From: Pelagibacteraceae bacterium AG-430-F16
GTDB taxonomy: Bacteria > Pseudomonadota > Alphaproteobacteria > Pelagibacterales > Pelagibacteraceae
Direction: 5' to 3'
NCBI GenBank assembly: GCA_003213015.1
Contig: QCOG01000002.1
Span: 134,001 to 198,000 of the forward strand
DNA length: 64,000 bases
The translations under genes and the position numbers were made by a program. Positions 48,630 through 59,625 of the stretch are shown one piece after another; the stretch's first letter is position 1; every line of letters starts with the position of its first letter. Under the pieces are notes generated by a model. It was not told where the DNA came from. It did no database searches and saw nothing but the letters and a program-made list of their open reading frames with translations.

Positions 48630-49426
48630 GCTGCCGATACTAAGCTCGATTCTTGAGCCAAAAACTCCTCTGTGAATTTAACATAAGATTTACTTCCTGA
48701 ACATTGTTTATCGTATATTAAAACTGGAACACCGTGCGAAGGTGCTTCTGATAAACGAACATTTCTGGGTACTACAGTTTGATAAACTTTTTCTTTAAAA
48801 TAATCTCTTGCATCCTTTTCAACTTGTGCAGACAGTCTGTTTCTTTTGTCATACATCGTTAACAAAATTCCTCTTACAGATAAATTTGGATTAAGACCAA
48901 CCTTAATACGATCTATTGTTTTAATAAGTTGAGTTATACCTTCGAGGGCAAAAAATTCTGTCTGCAAAGGCACAACTAATGAGTCTGATACTACTAAAGC
49001 CATCACGGTTAATAAGCTCAAAGAAGGTGGGCAATCAATTAAGACGTAGTCGTACGAGTGGCTGGAATTGTTTAAATATGCGGTTAATTTAGTTTTTAAA
49101 AGATATGCTCTATTTTCGTCATCTGCCGTTTCGACCTCCAAACCAGATAGATCAACATTTGATGTTACGATATCTAAATTTTGAAAGTTAGTCTTATGAA
49201 TTGAGCTTTCTATCTCCTCTTTCCCATTCAAGACTCCATAAATAGATTTGCTTGTACTTGTTTCATTGGACAATCCTAATCCGGTTGTCGCATTTCCTTG
49301 TGGATCCAAATCTATAACTAGTATTTTTTTTCCATTTAAACTAAGTCCTGCAGCTAAATTAATTACTGTCGTTGTTTTTCCAACACCACCTTTTTGATTA
49401 ATTACTGAAATAATTTTCTCTTTCAT
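48626..49426 (-). CDS. parA: Chromosome-partitioning ATPase ParA
   Basis: A 266-residue ParA/Soj ATPase with the deviant Walker A NQKGGVGKTTTVINLA, DLDPQGNATTGLG, and DCPPSLSLLTVMAL. It moves ParB-parS complexes so that origins separate. It lies between rsmG and parB, the conserved order, with 4-base overlaps at both ends. Confidence 0.97.
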   Translation of the reverse strand: MKEKIISVINQKGGVGKTTTVINLAAGLSLNGKKILVIDLDPQGNATTGLGLSNETSTSKSIYGVLNGKEEIESSIHKTNFQNLDIVTSNVDLSGLEVETADDENRAYLLKTKLTAYLNNSSHSYDYVLIDCPPSLSLLTVMALVVSDSLVVPLQTEFFALEGITQLIKTIDRIKVGLNPNLSVRGILLTMYDKRNRLSAQVEKDARDYFKEKVYQTVVPRNVRLSEAPSHGVPVLIYDKQCSGSKSYVKFTEEFLAQESSLVSAA

Positions 49427-50061
49427 TTTTTTTTACTAACTTTATTTATTTTTATTATGATTGAGTCTTTTTCTGTTACGCTTTTTTTTTCTATAAATTC
49501 TAAATTCCACTTTTTTAAACTTTGCTCAATAGAACTCTTTCCACTTTTGCCTAAAAACAAAATGATGTCTTTAAAATCATCGAAGTTTTTCGTTACTAAA
49601 TCTAAAATAATCGGCAACGGTTTAAATGCCCTTGCTACAATCAAGTCAGAGTTTAATTTTCTTTGATCAAAGATATTTTGATTTATTACTTCAACGTTTA
49701 GTTCAAATTTATTAATAACCTTTTTTAAAAAATTACTTTTTTTAAAACTTTTTTCGTAAAGAAAAAATTTCATTTTCGATTTTTGTTTTTTTTTGATAAT
49801 AGCAATAACTAAACCAGGTAAACCAGGGCCAGAACCTAAATCAGTACAAGATAGATGATTTTCATCAATTAAATCAATAATTTGTGCACAGTCAATTATA
49901 TGTCTTTCTCTAGCTAATTCCTCAGTATGTTGGCTGATTAAATTAATTTTTTTGTTCTCATCCAAAATCATTTCTTTAAATTCATCTAATTCAAGAAATG
50001 TTTCACGTGAAACATTCAAAGTCTCCAGTTTTGAGTAATGAATTTTATGCGAATCTATCAA
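49423..50061 (-). CDS. rsmG: 16S rRNA G527 N7-methyltransferase
   Basis: A 212-residue SAM-dependent methyltransferase (GidB). [18 protein letters not shown] is motif I, and [12 protein letters not shown] and VARAFKPLP follow. It methylates G527 in 16S rRNA. Residues 16-21 (NVSRET) are encoded by a perfect parS site, so the DNA serves both as code and as partition site. It overlaps mnmG and parA by 4 bases. Confidence 0.95.
   Translation of the reverse strand: MIDSHKIHYSKLETLNVSRETFLELDEFKEMILDENKKINLISQHTEELARERHIIDCAQIIDLIDENHLSCTDLGSGPGLPGLVIAIIKKKQKSKMKFFLYEKSFKKSNFLKKVINKFELNVEVINQNIFDQRKLNSDLIVARAFKPLPIILDLVTKNFDDFKDIILFLGKSGKSSIEQSLKKWNLEFIEKKSVTEKDSIIIKINKVSKKK
49999..50014. other. 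parS centromere site
   Basis: TGTTTCACGTGAAACA is an exact 16-bp palindrome and matches the universal chromosomal parS consensus. It lies inside rsmG, next to parAB, about 10.6 kb from the probable origin. I noticed no second copy in the window. Confidence 0.93.
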
Positions 50062-51929
50062 GCTATCTTCTTAATAGACTTTCTTTTGAGATGTGACAAC
50101 AGAATAAATACTGCTGCTGGGGTTATGCCGTCAATTCTGAGTGCTTGACCCATTGTTTTTGGCTTAATTTGCTTGAATTTTGACTTAACCTCGTTTGAAA
50201 ACCCTGAAAAACTATCATAATTAATATTATCTGGGATTTTAAGATTTTCATCTCTTTTAAAAGCCAATATATCAGCACTTTGCTTCTTTAAATAACCCTT
50301 GTAATGGGCGTTAGTCTCCAATTGATCGTCTATTTCCTTTGATATAAAGGTTAATTCAGGCCAAATCTCCCTAATCTTGTCCATAGTCACCCCTTTTTGT
50401 GCCAATATGTTGCTAGCAGTCCTCAAAATACCGTCTTTTGCAATTTTTACACCAAATTTAGATACCTTTGAAGGTGAGATTTTTAAATCATCCATTTTGT
50501 TAGAAATATTCCTTAAATTTTTACTTTTTGAATTGAAAACTTCAGCTCTTTCTTTTGAAACTAACCCAATATTTATTCCTATTTCAGTTAATCTTAAATC
50601 AGCGTTGTCAGATCTAAGAGTTAATCTGTATTCTGCTCTTGAAGTGAACATCCTATAAGGTTCAGCAACTCCTTTGGTCACTAAGTCATCTATCATGACA
50701 CCGATATAAGCTTGGGATCTATCTAAAATTAATGGTTCTTTATTTTGAATGGATAACGCTGCATTGGCCCCAGCAATCAATCCTTGTGCGGCCGCTTCTT
50801 CATAACCTGTAGTTCCATTTATTTGTCCTGCTAAATAGAAATTTTTAATCTTCTTGGTCTCTAAGGTTAAGAAAAGCTCTCTAGGGTCAACGTAATCATA
50901 TTCTATTGCATATCCAGGCCTTATAATTTTTACATCTTCTAAACCATTGATATTATGACATATTTTGTACTGTATCTCTTCTGGAAGGGATGTGGAAATA
51001 CCATTTGGGTATACTGTATTATCATTAAGACCTTCGGGTTCTAAAAAAATTTGATGTCTTGTTTTATCTTTAAATTTATAAATTTTATCTTCAATAGATG
51101 GACAATATCTAGGACCAACGCCCTTTATACTTCCAGAATATATTGCGCTCTTTTTTAAATTTTCAGAAATAATCTTGTGAACTTTTCTATTAGTGTAAGT
51201 CATACTGCAGGAGATTTGATCGTTATATAATTTCCTAGTTAGAAAAGAAAAAAAAGAAATATCTTTATCTGCATCTTGTCGTTCGAGATTATCATAATTA
51301 ATTGTTGTACCGTCTAATCTTGGAGGGGTTCCGGTCTTTAGTCTACCTAATTTAAAATCATATTTTCTTAACTGGTCCGATAAACCTAACGTCGGTTTTT
51401 CATCATACCTACCTGCTGGTGTTCTTTTATCACCTATATGTATCAAACCATTTAAAAAAGTGCCCGTTGTCAGAATTACCTTAGAACATTTGACATCTGT
51501 GCCGTCTACTGCTTTGAGGCCTTTTATCTCATTATTTTCAATTATAAATTCATTTATTGATGTCGAAAATATGCTTAAATTACAATAGTTTAGCAGTTTT
51601 AATTGCATTTCTTTTTTATAAATAGACCTGTCACTTTGAGTTCGTAGTCCTTGCACTGCTGGTCCTCTACTTCTATTTAGTAATCTAAATTGAATGCCAG
51701 ACTTATCAGCTATATCTCCCATAACTCCATCTAAAGCATCTATTTCTCTTACTAAATGCCCTTTGCCCAGCCCACCGATTGCAGGGTTACAAGACATCTC
51801 GCCTATAGTACTAATGTCGTTCGTAAACAATGCAGTATCGACACCCATTCGAGCGGATGCAGCAGCAGCTTCACAACCGGCGTGACCTCCTCCAATTACA
51901 ACAACATCAAATGAAAAATTATTTTTCAT
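50058..51929 (-). CDS. mnmG: tRNA uridine-5-carboxymethylaminomethyl enzyme MnmG
   Basis: A 623-residue FAD protein (GidA). [21 protein letters not shown] is the FAD-binding motif, [23 protein letters not shown] the family signature, and [12 protein letters not shown] follows. With MnmE it modifies the wobble uridine of several tRNAs. The mnmE-mnmG-rsmG-parA-parB order is the conserved origin-proximal set. Confidence 0.96.
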   Translation of the reverse strand: MKNNFSFDVVVIGGGHAGCEAAAASARMGVDTALFTNDISTIGEMSCNPAIGGLGKGHLVREIDALDGVMGDIADKSGIQFRLLNRSRGPAVQGLRTQSDRSIYKKEMQLKLLNYCNLSIFSTSINEFIIENNEIKGLKAVDGTDVKCSKVILTTGTFLNGLIHIGDKRTPAGRYDEKPTLGLSDQLRKYDFKLGRLKTGTPPRLDGTTINYDNLERQDADKDISFFSFLTRKLYNDQISCSMTYTNRKVHKIISENLKKSAIYSGSIKGVGPRYCPSIEDKIYKFKDKTRHQIFLEPEGLNDNTVYPNGISTSLPEEIQYKICHNINGLEDVKIIRPGYAIEYDYVDPRELFLTLETKKIKNFYLAGQINGTTGYEEAAAQGLIAGANAALSIQNKEPLILDRSQAYIGVMIDDLVTKGVAEPYRMFTSRAEYRLTLRSDNADLRLTEIGINIGLVSKERAEVFNSKSKNLRNISNKMDDLKISPSKVSKFGVKIAKDGILRTASNILAQKGVTMDKIREIWPELTFISKEIDDQLETNAHYKGYLKKQSADILAFKRDENLKIPDNINYDSFSGFSNEVKSKFKQIKPKTMGQALRIDGITPAAVFILLSHLKRKSIKKIA

Positions 51930-52045
51930 AACTAGAATTTATAATTGATGACAAATTTTACAAGTTTTAACAAAAAAACACTAAAAAGTTGGCTAATATC
52001 AACGATTTTGTTTAAAAAGATGCAAAAAATAAAGGAAATTTAAGT

Positions 52046-53377
52046 TTATTTACCGATACAGAAATCATTGAAAATACTACCTAATATGGCCTCTACGTCA
52101 ACTTTTCCAACAATTTTACCTAAATTGACTTGTGCTAACCTAAGATCTTCCGCGCCTTTGTCAAAATCTAAAGACTCATTTTTGTCTTTGAAGTTTTGCA
52201 AGTTTATTAAGCACTCTTTTAGATTATTTTTATGTCTCTCTCTAGTTACAAAAACATCGTCATTAAACTTCATATCTCTAATTAAATTCTTTTTAATACG
52301 GTCTAATAATTCATCTATGTTTTTTTCTTTGAGAAAAGATACAGAAATTGGATCATACTTGTTGAGTCTATCCTTCACATCAAATTTATTGAGGTCAGAT
52401 TTGTTAATAACTAAAATTGTGTTTTTATTAAATAGATCGTTTAAAAAACCATAAAAATCAACATTTTTTGGCTCTATAACGACTATTCTAAGGTCCGCTT
52501 CTTCTGCTTTTTTAAAAGCAAGTTTAATACCTTCTTTTTCAATCATATCTTTTGACTCTCTGATACCTGCCGTGTCTGAAATTATAACTGGATAACCATA
52601 AAAGTTTAAATTTGTTTGCAGCACATCCCTAGTAGTTCCCGCGACGTCAGATACTATTGCAACATTTCTTTTGCTTAAATAATTCATCAAAGTTGATTTT
52701 CCGGTGTTAGGAGGTCCAACGATTGCAATTTTGTAACCTGTTCTTATTCTTTCTCCGACTTCATAGCTTAGCAATATTTTTTTTATTTCGTTCTCAATAA
52801 TGGAAACATCTTTTTTAACATCATTCAGAACATTGGAGGGTAAATCTTCATCAGGAAAGTCAATCTTTGCCTCAATTCTTGATAAAACTTTTATTAATTT
52901 CTCTCTGAGCTCATTAAATTTTAAAAAAGATTTACCTTTTATGATATTTTGCGCTTGTTCCATTTGAATTTCTGTTTCTGCTGCTATTAAATCGCCTATC
53001 GCCTCTGCTTGTAGTAAATTTATCTTTCCATTTAAAAATGCTAACTTGGTAAACTCTCCTGGTTCCGCTAACCTACATTTTTTTGTACGTAGTAACGTTT
53101 CTTGAAGTTCTTTGACTACAGCCTTGCTTCCGTGAACATGCAATTCAGCCATATCCTCGCCTGTATAACTTTTGGGGCCTGGAAACCATAAAACTATTCC
53201 TTGATCAATTGGTCTATTATTGTTGATATTGTTTAATTCTAGCAGGGTAGCCTCTCTTGGCTTTGGTAATGCCTTATTTGTTAAAGACTTAATGATAAAA
53301 CTAGTCTCTGGGCCCGATATTCGAATTATAGCGACCCCTGAAGCTCCTACTCCAGTTGATAATGCACATATTGTCAT
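52046..53377 (-). CDS. mnmE: tRNA modification GTPase MnmE
   Basis: A 443-residue GTPase. The N-terminal domain starts TICALSTGVGASGVAIIRISG. The G domain has GPPNTGKSTLMNYL and DTAGIRE, and the chain ends in the family FCIGK with the catalytic Cys. It forms a complex with MnmG. The 116-base gap to mnmG holds no gene that I can see and no clear hairpin. Confidence 0.95.
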   Translation of the reverse strand: MTICALSTGVGASGVAIIRISGPETSFIIKSLTNKALPKPREATLLELNNINNNRPIDQGIVLWFPGPKSYTGEDMAELHVHGSKAVVKELQETLLRTKKCRLAEPGEFTKLAFLNGKINLLQAEAIGDLIAAETEIQMEQAQNIIKGKSFLKFNELREKLIKVLSRIEAKIDFPDEDLPSNVLNDVKKDVSIIENEIKKILLSYEVGERIRTGYKIAIVGPPNTGKSTLMNYLSKRNVAIVSDVAGTTRDVLQTNLNFYGYPVIISDTAGIRESKDMIEKEGIKLAFKKAEEADLRIVVIEPKNVDFYGFLNDLFNKNTILVINKSDLNKFDVKDRLNKYDPISVSFLKEKNIDELLDRIKKNLIRDMKFNDDVFVTRERHKNNLKECLINLQNFKDKNESLDFDKGAEDLRLAQVNLGKIVGKVDVEAILGSIFNDFCIGK

Positions 53378-53397
53378 AAATTTTTAAAAATTTTAGT

Positions 53398-55084
53398 CTA
53401 TTTATGATTTGAATAAGTGTCTAGAATTGATTTCCAAAAATTTGATGCAAATTCCTTGGAATTAAAGGTATTGGTTTTCAAAACTTCATCAAAAATAAAT
53501 TTTCTGGTTCTTTTTAATTTATCTAAGTCATTAGCAAACGAAAGTACTTTAGAAATATAATCATCTTTATTCTTTGCAACCAGATCTTTTAGATTAGAAT
53601 TTATCAAAATACTCTCCCCACATCTTGAATTAAAGTTAAACCCTTCCATACTTACAACTGGAACATTCATCCATAGGGCTTCACAAGTTGTTGTGACACC
53701 ACTATAGGGGAAAGTATCTAAACAAAGATCTATATCTTTATAAAGATTTATATGTTGCTCGAAACTGTTTAATTTATTTTTTAAAGATAACTTTGTTTAA
53801 GACTCCTTCCCTTTTAAATGAATCTATAAAATGAACTTCCGAATATGAAACTGATGATTTTAATATAAGTTTACTATTTTTAATTTTTTTAAGTATTTCT
53901 GACCAAACTAAAATAGTCTCATCTGAGATTTTTAAATAATTATTAAAAGATCCTAGTGTAAAAGTACCACTATTTTGTGAGGGTAATTGATTATATTTTC
54001 GTTCAATATTTAATCCCGAATGTGAATTCCAAATCTTATCTAAATAAATAATTTTCTCTTTGTAAAGATTTTTTTCCTTTTCTAATATAAGATTTCTATC
54101 TGCGATTAGATAATCACTAAAATTAAGCCCTATGGTATTGTTATAACCAAGCCATGATATTTGTAATTTACAAACTCTAGAATTAAAAATTTCAATTCTA
54201 CCTTTTCCTAAATATCCATTAATATCAATTAATACATCGATACCTATAAATCTTAGGAAACTTGCTAATTCGATATTACTCTTTTTTGAAATATTATAAA
54301 AAAAGTCTACGTTCGACTTAATTTTTTTTGTTGTAGCATCCTCCTGATGTACTTTTAAATCAGAAAAAACATGTATTTCAAATTTATCATTTTTATATCT
54401 AAATAAGTCTTTTATAAAATATGTAACAGAATGATTTGAAGCCAAATTTGATGAGAGAAAACCAACTTTAATTTTTTTTTTTTTAATTCCCTCAATTTTA
54501 GGTAGATTAATAATTTGTAATTTTTCCTTTATTTTATTAGTAAAATTAAAAAAATCCTTTTGTGACCAATTATATCTTAAATTGTTGTTATAAATATACT
54601 CAAAAACTAAAGCTTTTTCTTTAAAGAAATTTTTATCTATTAATTCTTTTAAGACATTCTGTCTAAATTCGACATTTGTAGTTTTTAAGTTTAATAACGA
54701 AATAGCATGGTATAGCTTTTCATTATAATTGAAGACAGATTTCGCTTCTAAGAAAAATTTTTTTGTCTCTTCATATTCATCTAGAGACAATGTATTTTCT
54801 TGTTTAACTTTGTCACCAACACCGTACAAATAGTAAATTAAACATTCTAGTCCAATTTTACTTTTTTTTTCTAAAATATAACCTTTTTTGAAATTTTGTA
54901 TTGCTAACAAAACATCATTAAAGTTACGATTTCTTGATTTAATCCTGGCTAAGCCTAGAATCAACAAAACTTGGCTATTAATTTCTTTGTCATCAAAATT
55001 ACTTTCAGTCTCAAAAATTACTTTATCATATTGTTTTTTATTAAATAAAGTTATTAGATTGTTAATTTTTCTTTCAAGTTTCAT
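53398..55084 (-). pseudogene. GT41-like (OGT/SPINDLY type) glycosyltransferase, frame broken
   Basis: The frame from ATG 55084 has 436 residues and ends at 53774 with VIFKK. The missing end continues one base over: INLYKDIDLCLDTFPYSGVT, then NFNSRCGESILIN, to 53398. Dropping one base from the six-base run at 53777-53782 (A6 in coding sense) restores about 561 residues, close to the 566 of the intact paralog at 55106-56806. N-terminal helical TPR-like repeats precede a catalytic half with KKKKIKVGFLSSNLASNHSV and QISWLGYNNTIG. The type would transfer a sugar nucleotide donor, usually to proteins. A cleanly broken gene, an error or slippage cannot be told apart here. Confidence 0.85.
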
Positions 55085-55105
55085 TCTTACTAACTTAAAT
55101 TTAGG

Positions 55106-56806
55106 CTACTTATAGTCCTTACTTATGATTTTTTGCATATTTTCTAAAGCTTCACAAAAATCATTACTGAATCCTTTGGTATCGAACAAAGGAGTTTCAT
55201 TAATTTTGTCGAAAAGATTTTTTCTGGTATTATCTAACTCGTTTATGTTACTTGCGTAAAAAACCGCCTTTTTGATATAATCTTCATTATCTATTGCAAT
55301 GAAATTTTCAATTTTTGCATTTCTTAAAATACTTTCACCACACCTGGAATTAAAATTATATCCTGCTTTAGTTATTACGGGCACATTTTTCCATAAAGCT
55401 TCGAAAGTTGTTGTAACACCTGTAAATGGAAAAGTATCAAGACACAAATCTATTTTATCATAAAGATTTATATGAGATAAGAAATCTTTTTTTGTCGTTT
55501 TTTTTAAAATCTCAACTGAATTAGTTAAGCCCACATCTTCAAACTTTTTCTTTAAAGCATCTTCACAGAGAAATAAAGATGATTTTAAGATTAATTTTGA
55601 ATTCTTTACTTTCTTAAGGATTTTAATCCATGTGTCCACAACTTCGTCATTTATTTTCATAAAATTGTTAAATGACCCGAAAGTGAAATAATTATTCTTT
55701 TTGAAAGGTAATTCATTGTAAACTCTTTTATAATCAAAACCACGATGAGAATTCCAAATTCTAGGAAGCCTATAAATTTTTGTAACATATTCTTTCTCTT
55801 CATTTTTTACAGTATTCATATCAGCCAAAATAAAGTCTACTTCTTTAAGACCAGTAGAATTGTTAAAACCTAACCAGCTTATTTGGAGCGGGCAAAATCT
55901 TGTATTGAAAATATTTACTTTATTGGAGGACCACAGACCAGCGAGATCAATTAGAATATCTATGTTTATATTTTGAATAGCATCAATAATTTCTTGATCT
56001 GATTTATTACTTAGATCAACCCAATTATCGAAAAGATTTGAAAATTTATCTGTAGTCTCATCATGTTGTTTGGCGCTTAAAAGAGAAAGCCCGAAAGTTT
56101 CAAATTTTGTATGTTTTAAGTGCTTAATAAGATCTTCTAAAAAGTATGTAATTGAATGAGATTGCCTAAAATCAGGAGATAAAAAACCAATCTTTATTTT
56201 TTTTTTTGTCATATCAATCTTTGAAGTTTTTTTAGAATTAAGGACGTGAAATATATTCGAGAATTTTTTTTGAAATTCGGCAAAATCTTTTTGTTTCCAG
56301 TCAGATAAATACATATGTGAGGTAATATAAGTTGAACCATAAAGCTTGTTAAGCTCCTTAAAGCTTATAATTTCATCTATCATTGAAATTCTCTTTTTAT
56401 GCTTCAATAGATATTTATAAAGATCAAGGCCAAAACTTAAATACTTTTCGTTTTTGGAAAATTTTTTTTCAGCTTTAAGATACATTTTCTCAGATATTAA
56501 AAGATTATTTAATAAATTATTATCTTTTCGTCCCATTTCAGCGCATAGAGTTATATGACTACATAAAGCATCTAGGGATATTTGTCCTAAATTATCCTTA
56601 TGAAACGCAGCCTCAAAATCTTTTAAGGCATGCTGAACATCCCTATCAGTTTTACCTCTTTGAGAGGCTCGACAATATCCTAGCAAATTATATAAAGCGG
56701 CAGATCTATTTTTTTCAACAGTTTTAGCCTCAATTTCAAAAATAATTTTTGAATACTCTTTTCCTTGAAGAAGTTTTTGTATCTTTTCCAAATCTACATC
56801 TGACAT
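55106..56806 (-). CDS. GT41-like (OGT/SPINDLY type) glycosyltransferase
   Basis: A 566-residue protein. The first half is helical with TPR-like character (YNLLGYCRASQRGKTDRDVQ). The catalytic half has KKIKIGFLSPDFRQSHSITYF, QISWLGFNNSTGL, FTFGSFNNFMKIND, and IDLCLDTFPFTGVTTTFEALW with NFNSRCGESIL, as in the O-GlcNAc transferase/SPINDLY family. In bacteria these glycosylate proteins or make surface glycans; the target is unknown. Together with its broken neighbour it separates mnmE from rho, usually close neighbours at alphaproteobacterial origins, suggesting insertion or tandem duplication. Confidence 0.88.
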   Translation of the reverse strand: MSDVDLEKIQKLLQGKEYSKIIFEIEAKTVEKNRSAALYNLLGYCRASQRGKTDRDVQHALKDFEAAFHKDNLGQISLDALCSHITLCAEMGRKDNNLLNNLLISEKMYLKAEKKFSKNEKYLSFGLDLYKYLLKHKKRISMIDEIISFKELNKLYGSTYITSHMYLSDWKQKDFAEFQKKFSNIFHVLNSKKTSKIDMTKKKIKIGFLSPDFRQSHSITYFLEDLIKHLKHTKFETFGLSLLSAKQHDETTDKFSNLFDNWVDLSNKSDQEIIDAIQNINIDILIDLAGLWSSNKVNIFNTRFCPLQISWLGFNNSTGLKEVDFILADMNTVKNEEKEYVTKIYRLPRIWNSHRGFDYKRVYNELPFKKNNYFTFGSFNNFMKINDEVVDTWIKILKKVKNSKLILKSSLFLCEDALKKKFEDVGLTNSVEILKKTTKKDFLSHINLYDKIDLCLDTFPFTGVTTTFEALWKNVPVITKAGYNFNSRCGESILRNAKIENFIAIDNEDYIKKAVFYASNINELDNTRKNLFDKINETPLFDTKGFSNDFCEALENMQKIISKDYK

Positions 56807-56862
56807 AAACGAATATTATCAAATTGACGGCGGATTAAAATGTATTATTAAATTTTCTTAAA

Positions 56863-58134
56863 TTAAGAAGGTTTATTCATAGAGTTAAAAAACTCTGTAT
56901 TGCTTTTGGTATTTTTAAGCTTAGAATTTATAAATTCAATTGCATCCATTGATCCCATTGGAGCTATTATACGTCTTAGAACATTCATTTTTTGCAAGTC
57001 ATTTTTATCAAAAAGAAGTTCCTCTCTTCTTGTGCCAGACTTAGTAATATCAATCGCTGGAAATATTCTTTTTTCGGATATTTTTCTATCAAGAATAGTT
57101 TCACTATTACCTGTCCCTTTAAACTCTTCAAAAATGACTTCATCCATTCTACTACCAGTGTCAATTAGTGCGGTTGAAATAATCGTTAAAGATCCACCCT
57201 CTTCAATATTTCTAGCTGCTCCAAAAAATCTTTTGGGTCTTTGAAGAGCATTAGCGTCGACACCACCAGTTAAGACTTTACCAGAACTAGGAACTACAGC
57301 ATTATAAGCTCTTCCGAGTCTAGTTATTGAATCTAGAAGAATAACCACATCTTTTTTATGCTCTGTCATTCTCTTGGCTTTCTCTATAACCATTTCGGCG
57401 ACCGCTACGTGCCTTTGAGCAGGTTCATCAAAAGTTGAACTTATTACTTCGCCTTTAACAGTACGTTGCATGTCTGTTACTTCTTCGGGTCTTTCGTCAA
57501 TAAGCAAAACCATCAAATAACATTCTGGATGGTTGGCAGCAATCGAGTTAGCTATACTTTGTAGTATCATTGTTTTGCCGGCTTTCGGTGGAGATATAAT
57601 TAAGGATCTTTGGCCTTTACCTATTGGACTTACGAGATCAATTAACCTTGGAGTTAAATTTGGTTTTTTCTCAACTGTTGTTGTTTCAACCTCCATTACT
57701 ATTTGTTTGTTAGGATATAATGGAGTTAAGTTATCGAAAGCAATTTTGTGCCTAGATTTTTCAGGATCTTCAAGATTTATTTTGCTTACTTGGAGCAAGG
57801 CAAAATATCTTTCTCCTTCTTTAGGTGCTCTAACAGGACCTTCAACTGTGTCACCTGTTCTTAAACCAAATTTTCTAATTTGGCTTGGGCTAACGTAAAT
57901 ATCATCTGCTCCTGGTAAATAATTCGATTCTAAAGCCCTTAAAAAGCCAAATCCATCTTGAAGAAGTTGAAGTACACCCATTCCAGTAATCTCTTCACCT
58001 TTTTCAGCAAGTTTTTTTAATATAGCAAACAAAATTTCTTGTTTTCTGAGTGTGCTAGCATTTTCTATACTTAGCTTTTCTGCTTGCTCAATTAATTGTG
58101 CTGGACTTTTTCTTTTAAGTTCTTGGATTTTCAT
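56863..58134 (-). CDS. rho: Transcription termination factor Rho
   Basis: A 423-residue hexameric RNA helicase. The N-terminal RNA-binding fold includes [17 protein letters not shown] and [20 protein letters not shown]. The ATPase has [15 protein letters not shown] (Walker A), [14 protein letters not shown] and [13 protein letters not shown]. It terminates unstructured transcripts, which matters in this AT-rich genome where few intrinsic terminators are visible. It ends 56 bases before the GT41 gene begins. Confidence 0.97.
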   Translation of the reverse strand: MKIQELKRKSPAQLIEQAEKLSIENASTLRKQEILFAILKKLAEKGEEITGMGVLQLLQDGFGFLRALESNYLPGADDIYVSPSQIRKFGLRTGDTVEGPVRAPKEGERYFALLQVSKINLEDPEKSRHKIAFDNLTPLYPNKQIVMEVETTTVEKKPNLTPRLIDLVSPIGKGQRSLIISPPKAGKTMILQSIANSIAANHPECYLMVLLIDERPEEVTDMQRTVKGEVISSTFDEPAQRHVAVAEMVIEKAKRMTEHKKDVVILLDSITRLGRAYNAVVPSSGKVLTGGVDANALQRPKRFFGAARNIEEGGSLTIISTALIDTGSRMDEVIFEEFKGTGNSETILDRKISEKRIFPAIDITKSGTRREELLFDKNDLQKMNVLRRIIAPMGSMDAIEFINSKLKNTKSNTEFFNSMNKPS

Positions 58135-58186
58135 GTGGGGAATTAAATAATTTGATTAGTTTAATATAATATATATTCACGTTATT

Positions 58187-58627
58187 TCAACCTCCTAATG
58201 GCTTTAAAATCGCAAAAAATATGATCAAAATTAACAGTATAGTTGGTATTTCATTAATAATTCTAAAATATTTTGAACTTGATGTGTTTCTATCATCTTT
58301 AAATGCTCTTAAACACGATCCGAGATAAAAATGATAGGCTGTTAAAACAATTACCAAAAAGAATTTAACTTGCATCCAAAGTGCAGTGAGTAACTCAGAA
58401 CCAACAGAGTGTATTAAGGCCAAACCAAATATCCATGATAGTAACATTGCTGGATACATAATGTAGAAATACAATTTTCTCTCCATTACTTTAAAAACTT
58501 TACAAACTTCTAAATTTAATGAGTTTTCTGTGTGATAAACAAATATTCTTGGTAAATAAAGTAGTCCAGCCATCCAGGAAATTACTGCAATTAGATGTAA
58601 AGATTTTAATATTAAATAATAATTCAT
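58187..58627 (-). CDS. hemJ: Protoporphyrinogen IX oxidase HemJ
   Basis: A 146-residue membrane protein of the UPF0093/HemJ family, with four hydrophobic helices. The N-terminal LILKSLHLIAVISWMAGLLYLPRIFVYH has the conserved His, and LWMQVKFFLVIVLTAYHFYLG follows. It makes protoporphyrin IX, one step before ferrochelatase. It overlaps hemH by 4 bases, so hemE-hemH-hemJ forms one heme operon. Confidence 0.9.
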   Translation of the reverse strand: MNYYLILKSLHLIAVISWMAGLLYLPRIFVYHTENSLNLEVCKVFKVMERKLYFYIMYPAMLLSWIFGLALIHSVGSELLTALWMQVKFFLVIVLTAYHFYLGSCLRAFKDDRNTSSSKYFRIINEIPTILLILIIFFAILKPLGG

Positions 58628-59625
58628 TTTCTTAAGCTTTTATTGATTAAATGCACTAATAACTTTATATGATCTTCATTATCATTTAAGCAAGGAATTG
58701 TATCGAATTTTTCTCCGCCAGCTTCTAAAAAGCTTTCTTTTCCCTGAATAGAAATTTCCTCTAGGGTTTCAACGCAATCAGATGAAAAGCCAGGAGAAAT
58801 TACCAAAACATTTTTTTTTCCTTCTTTGGGTAAATTTTCTAAAGTTTTATCTGTATACGGTTGAAGCCATTCTTGAGGACCAAATCTTGATTGAAAAGTT
58901 GTCAAAATGGGTATGTCTTTATCAAAAGTCTCTTTAATAAGTCTGGAGGTCTTGTGACAATAGCAATGATATGGATCACCTTTATCAAAATATTTTTTTG
59001 GTATGCCATGATAAGAGGCTAATATTAAATCAGGTTTCCAGTTAATACTGCTCAATTTGTAATTAATAGAATTGACGATTGCTCGGATATAAAAGGGTTC
59101 AGACTCATAGTGAGGTATAATTTGGAGACTTGGCTGCCATCTCATTTTCATGAGCACCCTGTAAACTTCATCACAAACTGTGGCTGTTGTTGCTGCTGCG
59201 TACTGTGGATACAAAGGGAGTATTATAATGTTTTCACATCCGCTCTCTTGCAAATTTAACATCTTGCTCTTAATGCTCGGATTTCCATATCTCATTGCAT
59301 AATCAACTATTAAGTTTTGATTTGATATAATGGATTTAACCTTTTCGGTTTGCCTTATGGTGTAATAACGTAAAGGAGACATATTTTTTTCCTTCATCCA
59401 TATTTCTTTATAAGCTTTTGCTGTTTTAGATGGTCTAAAGGTAAGGATAAATAAATTTAAAATAATTTTCCATAAAAAAGGGTTTGCTTCGATGACACGC
59501 TTATCTGATAAAAACTCATTCAAATATTTTCTTATATCCCACCATCCTGTAGAATCTGGTGTACCAAGATTAATTAATAAAACACCTGTTTTCCCAAAAT
59601 TTACTTGTGGATGATTACTGTCCAT
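58624..59625 (-). CDS. hemH: Ferrochelatase
   Basis: A 333-residue enzyme that inserts Fe(II) into protoporphyrin IX. VLLINLGTPDSTG opens the chain; SYHGIPKKYFDKGDPYHCYCHKT holds the metal-site His. TTFQSRFGPQEWLQPYTD and SPGFSSDCVETLEEI close it. Overlap of 11 bases with the end of hemE and 4 with hemJ shows an operon. Heme from this set is needed by KatG and sensed by Irr in other bacteria. Confidence 0.95.
   Translation of the reverse strand: MDSNHPQVNFGKTGVLLINLGTPDSTGWWDIRKYLNEFLSDKRVIEANPFLWKIILNLFILTFRPSKTAKAYKEIWMKEKNMSPLRYYTIRQTEKVKSIISNQNLIVDYAMRYGNPSIKSKMLNLQESGCENIIILPLYPQYAAATTATVCDEVYRVLMKMRWQPSLQIIPHYESEPFYIRAIVNSINYKLSSINWKPDLILASYHGIPKKYFDKGDPYHCYCHKTSRLIKETFDKDIPILTTFQSRFGPQEWLQPYTDKTLENLPKEGKKNVLVISPGFSSDCVETLEEISIQGKESFLEAGGEKFDTIPCLNDNEDHIKLLVHLINKSLRK

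Noticed and set aside
53398..53670. A separate 90-residue gene
   Set aside because: It matches the C-terminal end of the GT41 paralog and belongs to the broken gene ending at 53774.
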